A DNA stretch of 64,000 nt from Humulus lupulus (GCF_963169125.1 NC_084797.1:91669868-91733867); one strand, 5' to 3'. Numbered from the stretch's first letter, positions 22,449-34,512 are shown. The notes: generated by a model not told the origin, from the letters alone. A program made the numbers and translations.

Positions 22449-23223
22449 TGTTGACGCGGTTCTTCGGCAACAGATAATTAAGAGAAGAAGAGAAAGAGAT
22501 TAGTACTAAAAGTAGAACCGTCACAGATATGAAATCTTTGGGGCAAGAACTAGGTGACTTGAGACACGTTTTTAAGTGGTTCGAAGGTTAAAATCCTTCT
22601 ACTCCACTAGTCAATATTATTGATATTCTCTGGGTAATTGGTTTACAAAGTTTATAGTTCTTAAAAGACTATTTTTCCAACCCCTATCAACTCCCAGGGT
22701 CTCCATATTTATAGGAGAAGGCACCTGGAAGTTGGTAGGGAGGTCATCCCGTGACCTTACCATTTGTCATATCAAGTCTGTGATATTCATGATTAATTCC
22801 TAAACCTGACACACAAGTGTGGTCTAATCAGTATGGAAGGAGATAATGGGTTGCACGGCCCAACTCGTCCGTGGGTGTCTGAATACGCACGTTCCTGCTG
22901 CGTGTCCGAGAAGTCAGGGGGATATCGGACACGTGATGGCAGGAATATGCACGTTTATCTTGCGTGTTGACTTCCCATAAGGTCAGAGCTTCCTGAGAAG
23001 CTCGCTACCGGAGCAATCCATAACCCGAGCTTATCCGTCCGTGGTCGCCGGATGTTATTCCCAGCTCCTAGTGCAACAAGCGCGAGCTGGAAACAGGACC
23101 CCCTCGAGCTAGAAAGGGCCCGGCCTGGAAATAGAGCCTCTGGCCTGTGGGAGCCTCGGACTATATCATGTTTAGTCCGAGGCCCGTCCTGCTAAACAGC
23201 CCGCGTGAAAACCAGGGCGTACA
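22449..23223 (-). repeat. 5' LTR of E1
   Basis: 775 bp, TG to CA. The likely TATA box is TATAAATA on the minus strand at 22706-22713. It drives gag-pol. Confidence 0.95.
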
Positions 23224-23228
23224 GGCCA

Positions 23229-23439
23229 GATTACTATTATGCTCTTTTTAAGACAATCAGATCTACATGCATACTAATTCACATAGTCATGCATCACAAA
23301 TAATCAAATAGTCATATAACGTGCATTAAATCATAATCATGCATTAAACTCAATAAAGTCACACACAGAATCCCATTATGCCCTCCAGGCACACTACTCA
23401 AGGCCCTTAAGCCTTAATAGTGAATTTGGGGTCGTTACA
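23229..23439 (-). mobile_element. Solo LTR hosting E1, right piece
   Basis: Continuation of the solo LTR at 8087-10259 after the E1 insertion. Minus strand begins TGTAACGACCCCAAATTC (plus-strand end GGGGTCGTTACA). The duplication ggatc follows at 23440-23444. Confidence 0.88.
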
Positions 23440-23444
23440 GGATC

Positions 23445-23617
23445 TATATGAATACTCAAAGAATTAGCAGGATGTGTCAAATGACGAGATTGCCCTTGGA
23501 AGCATTAAAGGACTAAGGATTTACTTAAGGCATTTTGGTCATTTTTGAGGATAGACTTGAGTAAGTCTCTAGAACTAACTAGAAAACAGAGGAAAAACAC
23601 AACACATTCTCTCAGCT

Positions 23618-23668
<51 letters not shown>

Positions 23669-25159
23669 CATACTCTCTCTCTCCCTAGATTTGGGGTTAT
23701 TGTTGAAATTCAAAGAGAAGCTTGGAATTCTTTGGGAATTGGCTGAAGATTTCATGAAACTTGATGCTTGAAGTGCTTGGGGTTTAGCTGGGGTCGAATT
23801 CCTTAATTGAGGTAAGGTTTTGCTCTGATTTTTGTTAAGATATCTACTGTAGTTAGAGGTTTTCTTAGGATAAAAACCTTAGGTCTGATTTTTGATGTTG
23901 GTAAGGTTATGGGGTATTCTGGGGGTAATAATGATGAATATATTGTACTGATATGAGTTATAGATGTAATTATGGGTTTAAGGATTGATTTAGGTAGGAA
24001 TTGGTGATGTTAGCTTGAGAAAATGCAGGGGATTTCTGGGTTCATAGGCCCGAGCCACGACCCTATTCTTCAGGCGTCGTGGCTCGTATGAACCCAGAAA
24101 TCTTGGGAGCCTCTGAAACTGTCTAGGCACCACAGCGCTAACTGAGGCGTATCGCGACTCGCGTCCCCTAGAAGAGAGCCCAAGGCTCTCTAGCTTGTAG
24201 CGCATCGCGGTTCTAATGGGCTAGGCTGCGCCCAAATAGAGAATAATGACGAAAATATGGTTTTAAGCTCGGGAACTTAAATCTTAAGACTCGGGAAGGA
24301 TTCTACTACCAGGTTTAATAGAATTCGAGGTCTCGGAGGCTAGTATGTTATTCCGAAGGCTTTTAATTAATTCAGATTGTGATAGCTATTTATCATTACG
24401 TTGTGACTAGGTGTTACCGCTAAGTCTCGGGATTAGGGATCGTCTTGTGTTGTTAGCTCAGGACTTAAGGTACGAGAACTATCTATGCCCGTAGAGCTAT
24501 GTTGTGTTTAGTGTTGTGTGTATTGTTTATAGCTATTATGTCATACATGTGATTGTGACCGATCGACAAAGGTCGAGAGTGGCAAAGGCCAGGATTGACA
24601 TAAGCACACTGAATGCAAGTCGCCAGGGCGAGACCCTCTAAGGGTGCTATACACACCCGCTCGGTTAAGACCGTGAACTTGGTGCCTGGTAACGCACCCT
24701 GATCGACGTAGGTCGGTATTGTGTATTCCAATAGAACTTGTAAATTGTTTGTTGTCCTTGATTAAGTATGTATTTGTTGAAATAAATTATTGTAGGGTAT
24801 GTTGTGAAGTTCTCTTGTTGGGCCTCGGCTCACGGGTGCTCTGTGGTGCGTACATGTTTGGCCTACCTGGGCGCCATGGTTGGGGTATTTTAAGGAACGT
24901 GCTATAAATGTTTGATTTTGTTGCTTAGGTCGACTGTAAAGTAACTTTTGAGTTGTAAATATGTTTCTAAATAGTATTTTGGGATCCCAATGTAACACTT
25001 TCATGATTTAAATGAATGTCCAACATTTTATGCCAAAATTATATTTAAATGAGTCTTCATTTTAATTAACCACACTTTTTAGTCTAATATCTCGATTAGC
25101 GAGCTAATGACACATTTTAAAATTACATGGTAACGACTTTAGGGTAGTAGGGCGTTACA
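23445..25159 (+). repeat. 3' LTR of T1, right piece
   Basis: Continuation of the plus-strand LTR that starts at 7625. It ends GGTAGTAGGGCGTTACA. It includes a TC microsatellite (23629-23665), a donor-like TTGAGGTAAGG near 23812, a GC-rich module at 24040-24215 and the conserved block at about 24810-24850 (TTGTTGGGCCTCGGCTCACG). Confidence 0.8.
23629..23665 (+). repeat. (TC)n microsatellite
   Basis: An uninterrupted CT dinucleotide run of about 37 bases, in the probable leader region of the T1 LTR. A second short CT run follows at 23672-23684. Confidence 0.95.
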
Positions 25160-25484
25160 CTTGTGGTTGTGGCCACATCCCATTTTCAACACACACTTTT
25201 GTGCAATTGTTCCAAACGGTTCGATACTCTTCCCACATGACCTTGTAACCTCCAAACACATTATGAGGGTTAAAATCATGTCTCCAACAGTCATATCACT
25301 TATTGCTTTGACAAATTCAAATCAAAATGGGAGTTACAAATTTGTAACTATTTTTGTAACCTCAAATATGTTATACATTTGGATATTTACATTATCCAAA
25401 AATATAAGTCTCATAAATATATAAATATATATATACTTTGTAATTTTTATTTAATCTAAACATTATATTATAAATAATATAACA
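25160..25484 (-). repeat. Fragment of the 1-kb LTR-like repeat
   Basis: From about 25190 the sequence matches 30540-30840 and 39950-40235, including GGGAGTTACAAATTTGTAAC and the terminal AATAATATAACA. Only the outer third is left. Its other part is cut off at the T1 LTR end (25159), consistent with T1 having inserted into such a repeat. Confidence 0.65.
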
Positions 25485-26774
25485 GTATGAAGTTGAATAA
25501 AGAGATAATTAACAGTATGACAAGGGTGAAGAACAATGGGAAAATAAATGGAGATAGAAAAGGATTGTATTGCAGTATGTGTTTCATGTGCGAAGACGGT
25601 GAACCCCCTTCCAATGTCTCTCCCTTTTTAATAGAGGGTTTTGAAGTATATTTAATTACAAACATACTCTTTAAAATGTTGCATTGGAAATCTACAAAAG
25701 ACAAGTGTTTCTTTCTCTTCTTGACACCACAATTATACTACAGGTCAGTGCAGGTAGTGGTAGTCGAGTAGTGGCCTTTGACACGCCCAAAAATAAAGCA
25801 ACGTGGTTTTCAAGATCATGGTTATACTGAAAGAGTCAACCACATTCTGACCTTTATCTGGGGTGGGGATCATTGTTTTTCTCGCTACGACGTGGGATTA
25901 CTCACGACAGAGGAAGATGGAACTCTCGTCTCGCGAGCCCTTTGTAAGACATTTGCAGGAAACAAGTTAACCATCTTGCAAGCCCCTTGCTTCTGGGCTC
26001 GTGGGTTGCTTCAACCTGTAGTCTATGGTCACTTGAGAAGCTTGCGGTGCATTTGTGCTCGCTGGGCCCCTATGATTTGGACATGTGGCCGTAGCTATTT
26101 TTTGGACTAACATTGGTTTTTGTAAATTGCATAGAACACCTTTCTTATAGATAAATTTGTAAATTCTTATTATTGGGGTTTTGATATAAACCGTCCTAGG
26201 AGGGGAAAAAAATACTTTCCCACACATACATTACTCAGAAATCGGTTAGAAATTGATGTCTACGCATGCATAACGAGGCCAGCTCCACAGTACAAGCCTT
26301 TTTGTAGCTTTATGCCTAACCATCTAGTCATGCTCATCATCATTAATGCGATCTATTAGTTACCTTGTTGATATTTAGATTATCAAGTTTCTATGTTTGT
26401 TGTCCTAGTTAATTTGTTTTCTCTGTTTATGTTTTGTTGAACTGTTCAATTTTCTTCCCAAGTACAGAAATACTTTTGCATTTTGAAGATAGCTAGCCAG
26501 AGTACTAAATTTGTTCTCTGTACATGTTAGATGTTTCAATGTTTTGTTTGCATTGTGCATGCATCAAGTCTTGTCCTCGTCACCAAACCAAACATGATTA
26601 ATTCTTAGATTACCAACTTTTTCTACCACCATGTGAATACATTGAAATTGCGCAAATACACCACCAAATGATTTCTTTGTGGTGCACAACCCCATTAAGG
26701 GAGAACAGAGCACGATGTAGTATCTTTTTTACAATTAGTAAAGTACTCCTAAATCAGATTCGATCTACAACTAA
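25485..26774. other. Intergenic, 3' flank of the GH9 gene
   Basis: No convincing gene. A 110-codon open frame at 25778-26110 on the plus strand has no recognisable domain. It probably contains the 3' UTR and polyadenylation site of the minus-strand GH9 gene just left of 26775. Confidence 0.6.
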
Positions 26775-27853
26775 TTAGAATTTGGAGCTTCCTGCAAAGT
26801 ATGCTAAAGGCCCAACTATGGCAGCGTTAATATAAGTAGCTGGCTCTGAGTGGCTGTAGTCAGAACGGTCATCTGGGTAGCCATCATTCTGGTTAGGACC
26901 TCCCACAACGGCTCCGGTTAAAATGTTAGGGTTTGGGTTCGCTGAGTAGAAGAATGTTTGAAAACCACCTTCGCAACCAAAGGACTGCGGATGTCTTGCC
27001 AATGAGGGCAATGAGGATCCCCTGTGGTGAATTCTTTTTGGATAGTATGGACCATATCCCACCATGTACGACATCTTCAAAGGATTCACCCCTAGTATGT
27101 AGTCCACCTAAAAGTACGTACTTGCCAAATCAAAATAATGAAAAGAAGAAACAAATATTTATTCTAAACTAATTGATATAAGTGATATATATCTATACGT
27201 ACCTGTCTCTTTGCAAAGTTCCTCAAGGTTCTTGAACTGACAACAAGGTTTCCACAGTTGACAGTTTGCTTAGTTACTGCTATGTACTTGGAATAGGTAG
27301 ATATTAATGATGTTATGGCAGTAACATATTGGAGGTTACTTGCAGGTAGCTTGTACATGAGGCCTCCTGCACAATCCCATTTTAATTATTTAGTACAAAG
27401 GATATATATATATAGATATACATATATTAGAAGAAGTTCTCACGTTACCTTGTGTATATTGTGTACTAGAAGTGGGAGAGTTTGGCAAAATTCGACATAT
27501 GAATTGTTCAGCTTGTTGTTTGAACGGCATAAAGTTGTTATCTCTGTTCAACAAAGCCCTCTGCATCGCAAACCATTGTAAATATCTATATATTATTATT
27601 TCATTATTTTATATTGATTAATTTTGATTGGCATTCGTATTAATTAATAATTTTGTTTACCCTTGATAAAAGGACATAAGCACCCGCATATTTGTTGTCC
27701 CAACTAAAGATATCAGGTGAATCACTAGCTCCCAAAGACTTGATGAAGTTGAAGTAAGTAAAATCATTCGTTGCTCTCAATAGCCACGCAGCTCCCCACA
27801 GCAGCTCATCCTTCGTATATATTACTCAATTAATACTAAAAAAAAACCCCTTT

Positions 27854-27897
<44 letters not shown>

Positions 27898-29249
27898 TAT
27901 ATATAAGTATTTATATAGAACTAAGTAATTAAATTACCTTGTATCCGGAATATGAGCAATAGAATGGACAAACAGCAGAACCAAGAGAATCGCTATAAGA
28001 GCCTCGATATTGTATTGCAAATTGCATAACTTTCTTAGCGGTGCTAAGTAGAAGCTTTGAGTAATGAGGGTCAACTCTCCGGAAAACCATGGAAGCCGCG
28101 GCCAACGCCGCCGCAGTCTCTCCAGCCACGTCAGAGCCAGGATTGGAGGGCGAGACTGAATAAACGGATCGGGCAGTGTTCATGTCTTCGGGCCTCTCCC
28201 AGCACTTGTGGTCCGCATTTGGGTCTCCAACCCCAACGTAAAGCCTACCAGGCGTCGCTCGTGCACACTTCAGGAGATAGTCGGTGGCCCAACGAATTGC
28301 GGCCCGTGCATTTTCTAATTGGGGGCCCATTCGCTTCCCGTATTCCAGTGTGTTCCATGACAGTATTGTTGTCGTGAACGCCATCGGGAAATTAAATTTT
28401 ACGTTGTCTCCGGCATCATAGTATCCTCCACTCAAATCCACCTATTCATAATAATTAACCAAATCAATCATCGTTGTAATAATGATATATATATATATAT
28501 ATATATATGTTGAGATACAATGCATACATACATATGGTGACTTTATCGGATGGTGCAGAGAATATAAAATAATGTTTTACGGACCCCTTCTTTTGACTTT
28601 TGGAAGTTTTGAATTTGACTCATTTAATCATATGAAAACCGTTTCTTTGTTAAAAAGTATTAATTGAACGTTAAGCATAAAGAGGGATGAAAAATATAAA
28701 TGAGAATAAAGAACTGACAGAATGATTAGAAGTACTATGGCCAAAAATACTCTCAATTGGCTTCACCTACTTTTCTATGTACGTTCAGAAAAATAAATAA
28801 TAAACAAACTATTTGGGACAACAGAAAAGAAAAGTGAGTGAGCTAGATAGAGACACATATGAAAAAAAAACACAACCTCATGTATGGCAATAATAGTTCA
28901 TTCTCTTAACTAACGGGAAATGAAAAACTTTTAGCTTAAGTTTGAATATGAACTTTCCCCTCAAAATAAATAAATAAAAATAACAAAACATAAAAGAAAG
29001 ATAAAAAAGTGGTAGTACATGGGCAAGGCGACCATCGTAAAGGCCAGAGCTAGTCCTCCAACGGATTTGTTGGGCAGCAGCAGGGAGGCTTCCTGACCTC
29101 TGTCCCTGGAAAAACAGTATAGATTTTGCCAAAGCATCTTTGTAATTTATGGGCTCAGCTTTCACACTTGTATTACTACTACTACTACTAATCCCCACCA
29201 GAACCAATATTGAGAGCCATGCTACTAATGTTGCCTTGCCCATTTGCAT
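26775..29249 (-). CDS. GH9 endo-1,4-beta-glucanase (secreted), six exons
   Basis: Hydrolyses internal beta-1,4-glucosidic bonds of cellulose-like glucans in the plant cell wall. Predicted exons in transcript order: 29249-29019, 28441-27938, 27810-27661, 27560-27449, 27366-27203, 27107-26775. All introns are GT-AG (577, 127, 100, 82 and 95 bp) and the phases join to 497 residues, the usual length for soluble class B plant GH9 enzymes. An N-terminal signal peptide (hydrophobic [13 protein letters not shown]) points to secretion; no membrane anchor or C-terminal carbohydrate-binding module is seen. Catalytic motifs are present: YYDAGDN (Asp base), CWERPEDM, the [10 protein letters not shown] signature and the acid Glu in [17 protein letters not shown] box lies about 100 bp upstream. 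It is the only intact host gene in the window, with retroelements on both sides. Its exact paralogue cannot be assigned here. Confidence 0.96.
27852..27900. repeat. (CT)n(AT)n compound microsatellite in GH9 intron 2
   Basis: A CT run of about 26 bases is followed by an AT run, entirely inside the predicted second intron. Likely variable in length between individuals. Confidence 0.9.
28484..28508. repeat. (AT)n microsatellite in GH9 intron 1
   Basis: An AT dinucleotide run of about 25 bases close to the 3' end (acceptor side) of the first intron. Confidence 0.9.
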
Positions 29250-29350
29250 TTGGTACTTTCTTACAAGGCAACGTAAGTACCAATGCTCGCACTGTGCTTT
29301 TGTATCAATGAGTTTATGAGTTTGGTCTAAGATAACGGTCTTGGAAGGCC

Positions 29351-29358
29351 CTTAAATA
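29351..29358 (-). promoter_or_regulatory. TATA box of the GH9 gene
   Basis: The minus strand reads TATTTAAG, about 105 bases before the ATG at 29249. No better TATA element was seen between it and the ATG. The leader between has no upstream intron signal. Confidence 0.6.
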
Positions 29359-29359
29359 G

Positions 29360-29812
29360 ACCCGGCAGTACCACCACTACCCAGCGCCCCATTCACTGCG
29401 TGTACCACAAATTAAGGCTTTTAATCCGTCAAAAATCATTCTTGTTAAGATAATTATCAGTTATAGTTAATCTTACTTTTTCTAATTTTTGGGAATATAA
29501 TATTGTTCAATATGGTTTTCAATCTTTTTTTTAGGGTTGTTTTCAATCTTTTAATTATTATTGTTTCAACATATTTTCTTTTCATATTTGAAATTTTCTT
29601 TAATTTTAAAATTTTGGGATACCATTTGGTAGTAGTTATAATTTGTGGACAAAATTCCTATTTAATTTTTGAATTATATATGAGATATTGACGTGACAAT
29701 CCTACATCACTTCTGAAAGTGTCACGTCAACATTTCGTTAATAAAAATGAATGAAAGTCTCACGTTTCACTAATGTGAATAATTCAGGAGAATTTTTCAC
29801 TGCTAGAGAATT
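29360..29812. other. Intergenic, upstream of GH9
   Basis: AT-rich promoter flank with no gene. A short inverted pair occurs near 29685-29730 (TTGACGTGACAATCC and GTGTCACGTCAA), which could be a small MITE remnant or bZIP-type ACGT elements. Confidence 0.4.
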
Positions 29813-30840
29813 CGCTCAATGGAAATGGTAAAATCAAAATACAACTCTATGCAAAAAATACAATTAACAATGTAATATTTAAACAAATGTTACAATTCTA
29901 TTGCTCAAAATACAAATAAATAGAAAGATTTAGAAGTTGAAGATCAGAAACTCAAAATAATAATAATACAAGTAAATAAGAACAACAAGAATGAAAAGAA
30001 CAATAAAAGTAATACAAACTCTCACACAACCAAAGTGTAGAGTAGTGGGGATCAGCAACTTGAACAAGGTTCAAGACCTTTGTCCAAAAGCTTATTTTCC
30101 CCTATTCTCTAAGTACTAAGGGATCTCTTAAGAAAATAGCTCTCTGGAATTATCAAATCTCTATGGTGTATTTTCCAGTCAAGTGCTTTATGGATAAAAA
30201 ATTGTGTGTCATACAAGTGAGCATTAGGCTCCTATTTATAGAGTTTTGAGACACCCTTTGAATTTTAAATTTCACCAACCCCCATGACGGTTACCAATGA
30301 TTAATTGGATGTTTATGGAATTAAAATAGAGATTTGGGAGTTACTTGGCTGTTGGAAACGTTCAAAATTGGTTAAAACCTAAGTTTAGAAAATGTGTGTC
30401 AGCCACTTTGGCCGCGGCCTGAAAAACACTGGCCGCGCCCCACAATGTTTTTCTACCTCTTGGGTCACGGCCAGAAAAACATTGGCCGCGACCCAAGACA
30501 TTTTTTCAGCTACCAATTTTCCAAATTTTCAAAAACGTTCCAAAGTCATTCCCACTTGATTTTGTAACTTTCATACACATTAAAATCACATCTCTAACAA
30601 TCATATCTCTTATGGCTTTGAGAAATTCAAATCAAAATGTGTAATATCAAATCTACACATTATTGAGTAATATTTGGGAGTTACAAATTTGTAACTGTTT
30701 TTGTAACTCCAAAATATGTCACATTTGGGCACATACATGTGTCCAATTTTGTGACTCTCGATAATATGTTACAAGGTATGAAAAATCACATTATGTCAAA
30801 TTATTTAATCTAACATTATATTATTTAAAATAATATAACA
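29813..30840 (-). repeat. 1-kb LTR-like repeat, copy 1
   Basis: Matches 39223-40235 along its length. On the minus strand it starts TGTTATATTATTTTAAATAA directly after a polypurine tract (30841-30851, AAGTGGGGGAA), as a 3' LTR would. A minus-strand CTATAAATAGG at about 30233-30243 looks like its TATA box. A GC-rich cluster with repeated GGCCGCG motifs lies at 30408-30505. The inner edge is uncertain (29813 or 29820) and no matching target duplication was found. Confidence 0.65.
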
Positions 30841-31207
30841 TTCCCCCACTTAGATTAAATAATCATTTTTGTAACACTTATTTAATCAATCAAAACATTA
30901 TATTAAAATATAATATTCTCCCGCTTGATTAAATAATCACTCTATAGAAACCTTTGCATTGGTACATAAAGTAAAATGTCTTTTGACTTGAATTTTACAT
31001 TATTGTAATTACCACAAAGTTTGTTGAAATTTTTGTTGCCGAAGTATTGAACCACTATCACTTGATAACAAACTGGTGATAACACACACACCTTTGCTAT
31101 GTTCACTTGAGACTTCAATATCTCGCTTTTGCACCGTTAATGGCCATGTGCACATTCCATTCATAGACTTTTCTTGAGAAAGACTCCCAATTCTCATGGG
31201 GGACGGC
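30841..31207 (-). other. Internal fragment next to the LTR-like repeat
   Basis: Begins with the minus-strand polypurine tract and contains a 62-codon frame (31197-31009) that I could not assign to a retroelement domain. It ends where the Tekay-like LTR starts at 31208. Probably the 3' internal end of the element owning the repeat at 29813-30840. Confidence 0.4.
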
Positions 31208-32106
31208 TGTAACGTCTCAAATTTCCTAATAAGGCTTAGGGCCTTGGTTAGGGGGGCAGGATGACAAATTATAGAATTATGTTATTAGGTGATATTTATG
31301 TGCATCATTATGCGATTATGTGAGTTATATTATAATATGACTTGATATGCATGTTTAGGTGCATTAAATATGCATGTGGATCCATTTCTGTTTAATTAGG
31401 CAATTTTCATAATTTTGCCTGTTTTGGGAATATTTGGCATATATGTGATATGTGTGTGTGAGATCACATTATTATGTGAGTATGTTTGAGTTACTCATCA
31501 CGAGACGATCCTAGGAAGCAAGCTAGTGGGAAAGTCACAACAGTACCCATACTTGATGATAAATTATGATATTTTGGGTATTTATCACATTACCGGGCTA
31601 TTGGGTAATGGGAATCATTATTTGATGATAAATTAGGAGTTAGTGAGATCAGGAGGGAATTTTGACTATTTTACCCCTAGGGGCGTTTTTGGGACCCCGA
31701 GCATTAGGATTTGTTAAGATTACTTAAGCTCGAAGTAACCTGTTAGAATTATAAAAGAACGTTCAAAATGTTCTCTCTCTCTCTCGTTCCCTTTTCGACA
31801 CCCGTTTGCATTTTCCAAGAAAACTCGAGTTTAGGACTCAGATTCAAGCAAGGATCGAGGTATAGTGATTCTAGGGAAGATTAGAAGCTTATTAGCTGGG
31901 GGATTTAGTTGGGAAACGACTCAATTAGAGGTGATCGCTAGGAGCTTGGAAACAGGATCGTGCTTGAGGGTCTTTTATTGGTAACTTGTGCTTGGACCAA
32001 AGGTAAGAAAACTGCACCTAGTATGTGATGCATGTGATACATGTGGTTATGGCATGACATGAATATTGAATATGGATTGAATGTATTCAGAGCTTGAGTC
32101 TCTATA
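31208..32106 (+). repeat. 5' LTR of Tekay-like element T2, left piece
   Basis: Starts TGTAACGTCTCAAATTTCC. It is interrupted after 32106 by a solo LTR and resumes at 34513, for about 1.95 kb in total. A donor-like AAAGGTAAGAAAACTGCACC is at 31999-32018. Confidence 0.85.
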
Positions 32107-34507
32107 TGTAATGCCTCGAAATCCCTAATGCGGTTTAATGGTTGGATTAGTAGGCTGGGAGGGCCATAATTGATTTATTATGTCATTAAACTGTTATGTG
32201 CATGTTTATGTGAATTATATTATAATATGATGTTAAATGCATGCATGTGGGTCCACATTTCATGACAGGGGTATTTTGGTAATTTGGCCTGTTGAGGGCG
32301 TAATTGTATATTTGTATGCATGTTGATGATATATTGTTGAGGCCACATTATAATGTGGATTTGTGTCGAGCTATTCGGCATGAGACGATCTTTGAATATT
32401 AAGTAGCAGTTTAGTCATAACGGGATTAAGTTCAAGGCTCGGGGTGAGTCTCGGGATGATTAAATGATTAGAACGTTGCCGGGAGTATAAGGGTAACAGG
32501 ATTGGAATTATTGGTATTTGAGAATATCGGGAATAGCGGGAATTGGAGAACATTAATTATGTTTAACGAAATAGGTTGGAAATGGCGATTTTACCCTTGG
32601 GGAGACTTTAGAAGCTTTAAATGACCTAGGAGCATTAAGGTCATTTGGCTTGGGTTATATATGTTTTTGGTTGGCTGTAGAAACATATAGAACAAAAACA
32701 GAGTCTCATTTCTTCTTCACATACATCACCCTTTCCTCTATCTTCCTTTGAAGTTTTGGTCCCAAATTGAAGAATCAAGCTAGGAAATCAAAGCTTGGAG
32801 GTTATAGACTTAGTTCATCCATTGAGGAGGATTCAAAACCAGCTTGAGGTAAGATTTCATCCAAGAATTTTAAGCTATACTCTGTTTTTCTTTATAGTTT
32901 TCAGCTTATAGTTTTGATGTGGATAGTTGGAATCAAAGGGAGTTTTTGTGTAAGATTGATTGGGTTTTGGTGAGGGGGTGATGTAGATGAGGTTTAGGGG
33001 TTGAATTGGGTGTTTTGGTAAGGTTTTGGATTGGTTTGGAAGGTTGGTTTCAAAGGGAATCGCAAGGAGGGAAAACAGAGGTGTTGCTGGTCTGAAGTTG
33101 GCGCAACAGCGCTAGGCAGGGCAGAGAGTTGGGCCTCTCTGACTTGGAAATAGCGCCTCAGCGCCATTTAATAGGGCTGCAGCGCTGGTCCATTTTCCAG
33201 CAAGCCTATTTTAGGGCTCGGAATGACCTTTAAGGCTCGGGGTTTGGTTCCTTTGCCCCGTTTGAGTATATTAAGATTCCTGAGAGTGCGGGATTGATCC
33301 CGGGAGTGTGGTTTTAGATTGTAAACTATTTATTGATTTAATTTATTAATGGATTATAATTGGTTGTGATTAGGTAACTGCTAAGAAATCTAAAGTTTGA
33401 TCATTCTCAAGGGTCGTTCTTATATTGTTTCTCGCTCGAACCTGAGGTAAGAAAACTGCACCTCATATGTGACATGCATGATTATTCTTGAGGCATGTTG
33501 ATTGTGTAAATGTGGACATGGATTGATTATTGAATGTGTTAGCGAATCTTGCTCGCTTGTGCATAGTACTGATTCATTAGTCAGAAGTGGCAAAGGTGTC
33601 AGTAGCAACTATGAAGCTGTGACTCATTAGTCAGGTTCGGCAGTGGTACTGGGCACTGGTCACACAGTGCTGACTCATAAGTCAGGACGGCCTTAGCGTA
33701 TTCAACGCAAGCCAATAAAGATTAGATCTAATCGATATCTGCATTGGATGACTCAAAGAGCATTAATGCCGGACCGACCTTAAGTTCGATGAATACTATA
33801 AGCGCTTGTGTGGCTAACCTAGCAGCCACTCTTCTGAAGGCTAGTGGCTTACCTAGCAGCCACTCTTCTGTTTAAAGTTAGAGACTTACCTATCAGTCTC
33901 TTGTCTGTTTAAGGCTAGTGGCTTACCTAGCAGCCACTCTTCTGTTTAAATTAGTGACTTGCTTGTCAGTCACCCAGTATGGTTTTTCTAGAACCTCAAG
34001 TGATATTCACTTATCTGTTTAAGAGCTATAAGCTCTGTGTGATTATAATGATAATCATTTGATAATGTTTACATATAATATTGTGTTTTCTTGCTGGGCT
34101 TTGGCTCATGGGTGCTATGTGGTGCAGGTAAAGGGAAAGAAAAGCTCACCCAGCCTTGAGTGGAGAGCTTAGGTGGTGATGTGTACATATGCGGCCGCTT
34201 GACCACCACGACCAAGGAGTTCTCAAAGGAACTAGGGGGTTTACCCTATTTTTGCCGTTTATGTCGGTGGGTTTGTAATTTTGAAACAGTAATGACCTTT
34301 TTGAGTTGTAAATAACTTGTAAATGTTCTTGTGGGCCCATGAACAACTTTATGTACTAAATAAAACATATCCTTACCTTTTGTTGGTTTTTCACCTTAGC
34401 CTGTTAATGACACTTAGAACACGTTTTTAACCAAAGGACTCGGGTAGCAAGTCAAATTTCTGGTTCACCGTTCACTGTAACGGTTCTGGGGTACCCAGGG
34501 CGTTACA
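32107..34507 (+). mobile_element. Solo LTR inside the T2 LTR (2.4 kb)
   Basis: Runs from TGTAATGCCTCG to GGGCGTTACA with the duplication ctata at 32102-32106 and 34508-34512. No internal region, so it arose by LTR-LTR recombination. It contains TTGAGGTAAGATT (about 32844), a GC-rich module (33100-33190), GAGGTAAGAAAACTGCACC (about 33444), a short tandem array (33820-33990) and the conserved CTTGCTGGGCTTTGGCTCAT block (about 34090). Confidence 0.92.
33820..33990 (+). repeat. Short tandem array in the solo LTR
   Basis: About four units of 40-45 bp around GGCTTACCTAGCAGCCACTC. Units alternate between 'cagccactc' and 'cagtctc/cagtcacc' versions, so they are diverged. Confidence 0.75.
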
Positions 34508-34512
34508 CTATA

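Larger units (their letters stand above)
10260..23223 (-). mobile_element. Complete Tat-type Ty3/gypsy element E1 (13.0 kb)
   Basis: Full-length element with 775-bp LTRs (10260-11034 and 22449-23223) and target duplication ggcca (10255-10259 and 23224-23228). In element order on the minus strand: 5' LTR, primer site, gag-pol as one open frame, tandem-repeat array, antisense spliced gene, polypurine tract, 3' LTR. By eye the two LTRs differ at about 12 of 775 positions (about 1.5%), so the insertion is fairly recent. Dual RNase H and an extra gene between pol and the 3' LTR place it in the Tat lineage. E2 (48510-60896) is a second copy of the same family. It sits inside a solo LTR of the Tekay type. 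Confidence 0.97.

Noticed and set aside
25778..26110. Possible small gene of 110 codons
   Set aside because: No recognisable domain, no conserved context, no clear promoter; likely a chance open frame in the GH9 3' flank.
28482..28667. Plus-strand frame starting in the AT microsatellite
   Set aside because: It is inside or overlaps GH9 intron 1 and starts with repeat-encoded residues.
31009..31197. Copia pol fragment next to the 1-kb repeat
   Set aside because: The 62-residue frame has no motif I could match to integrase, RT or RNase H.
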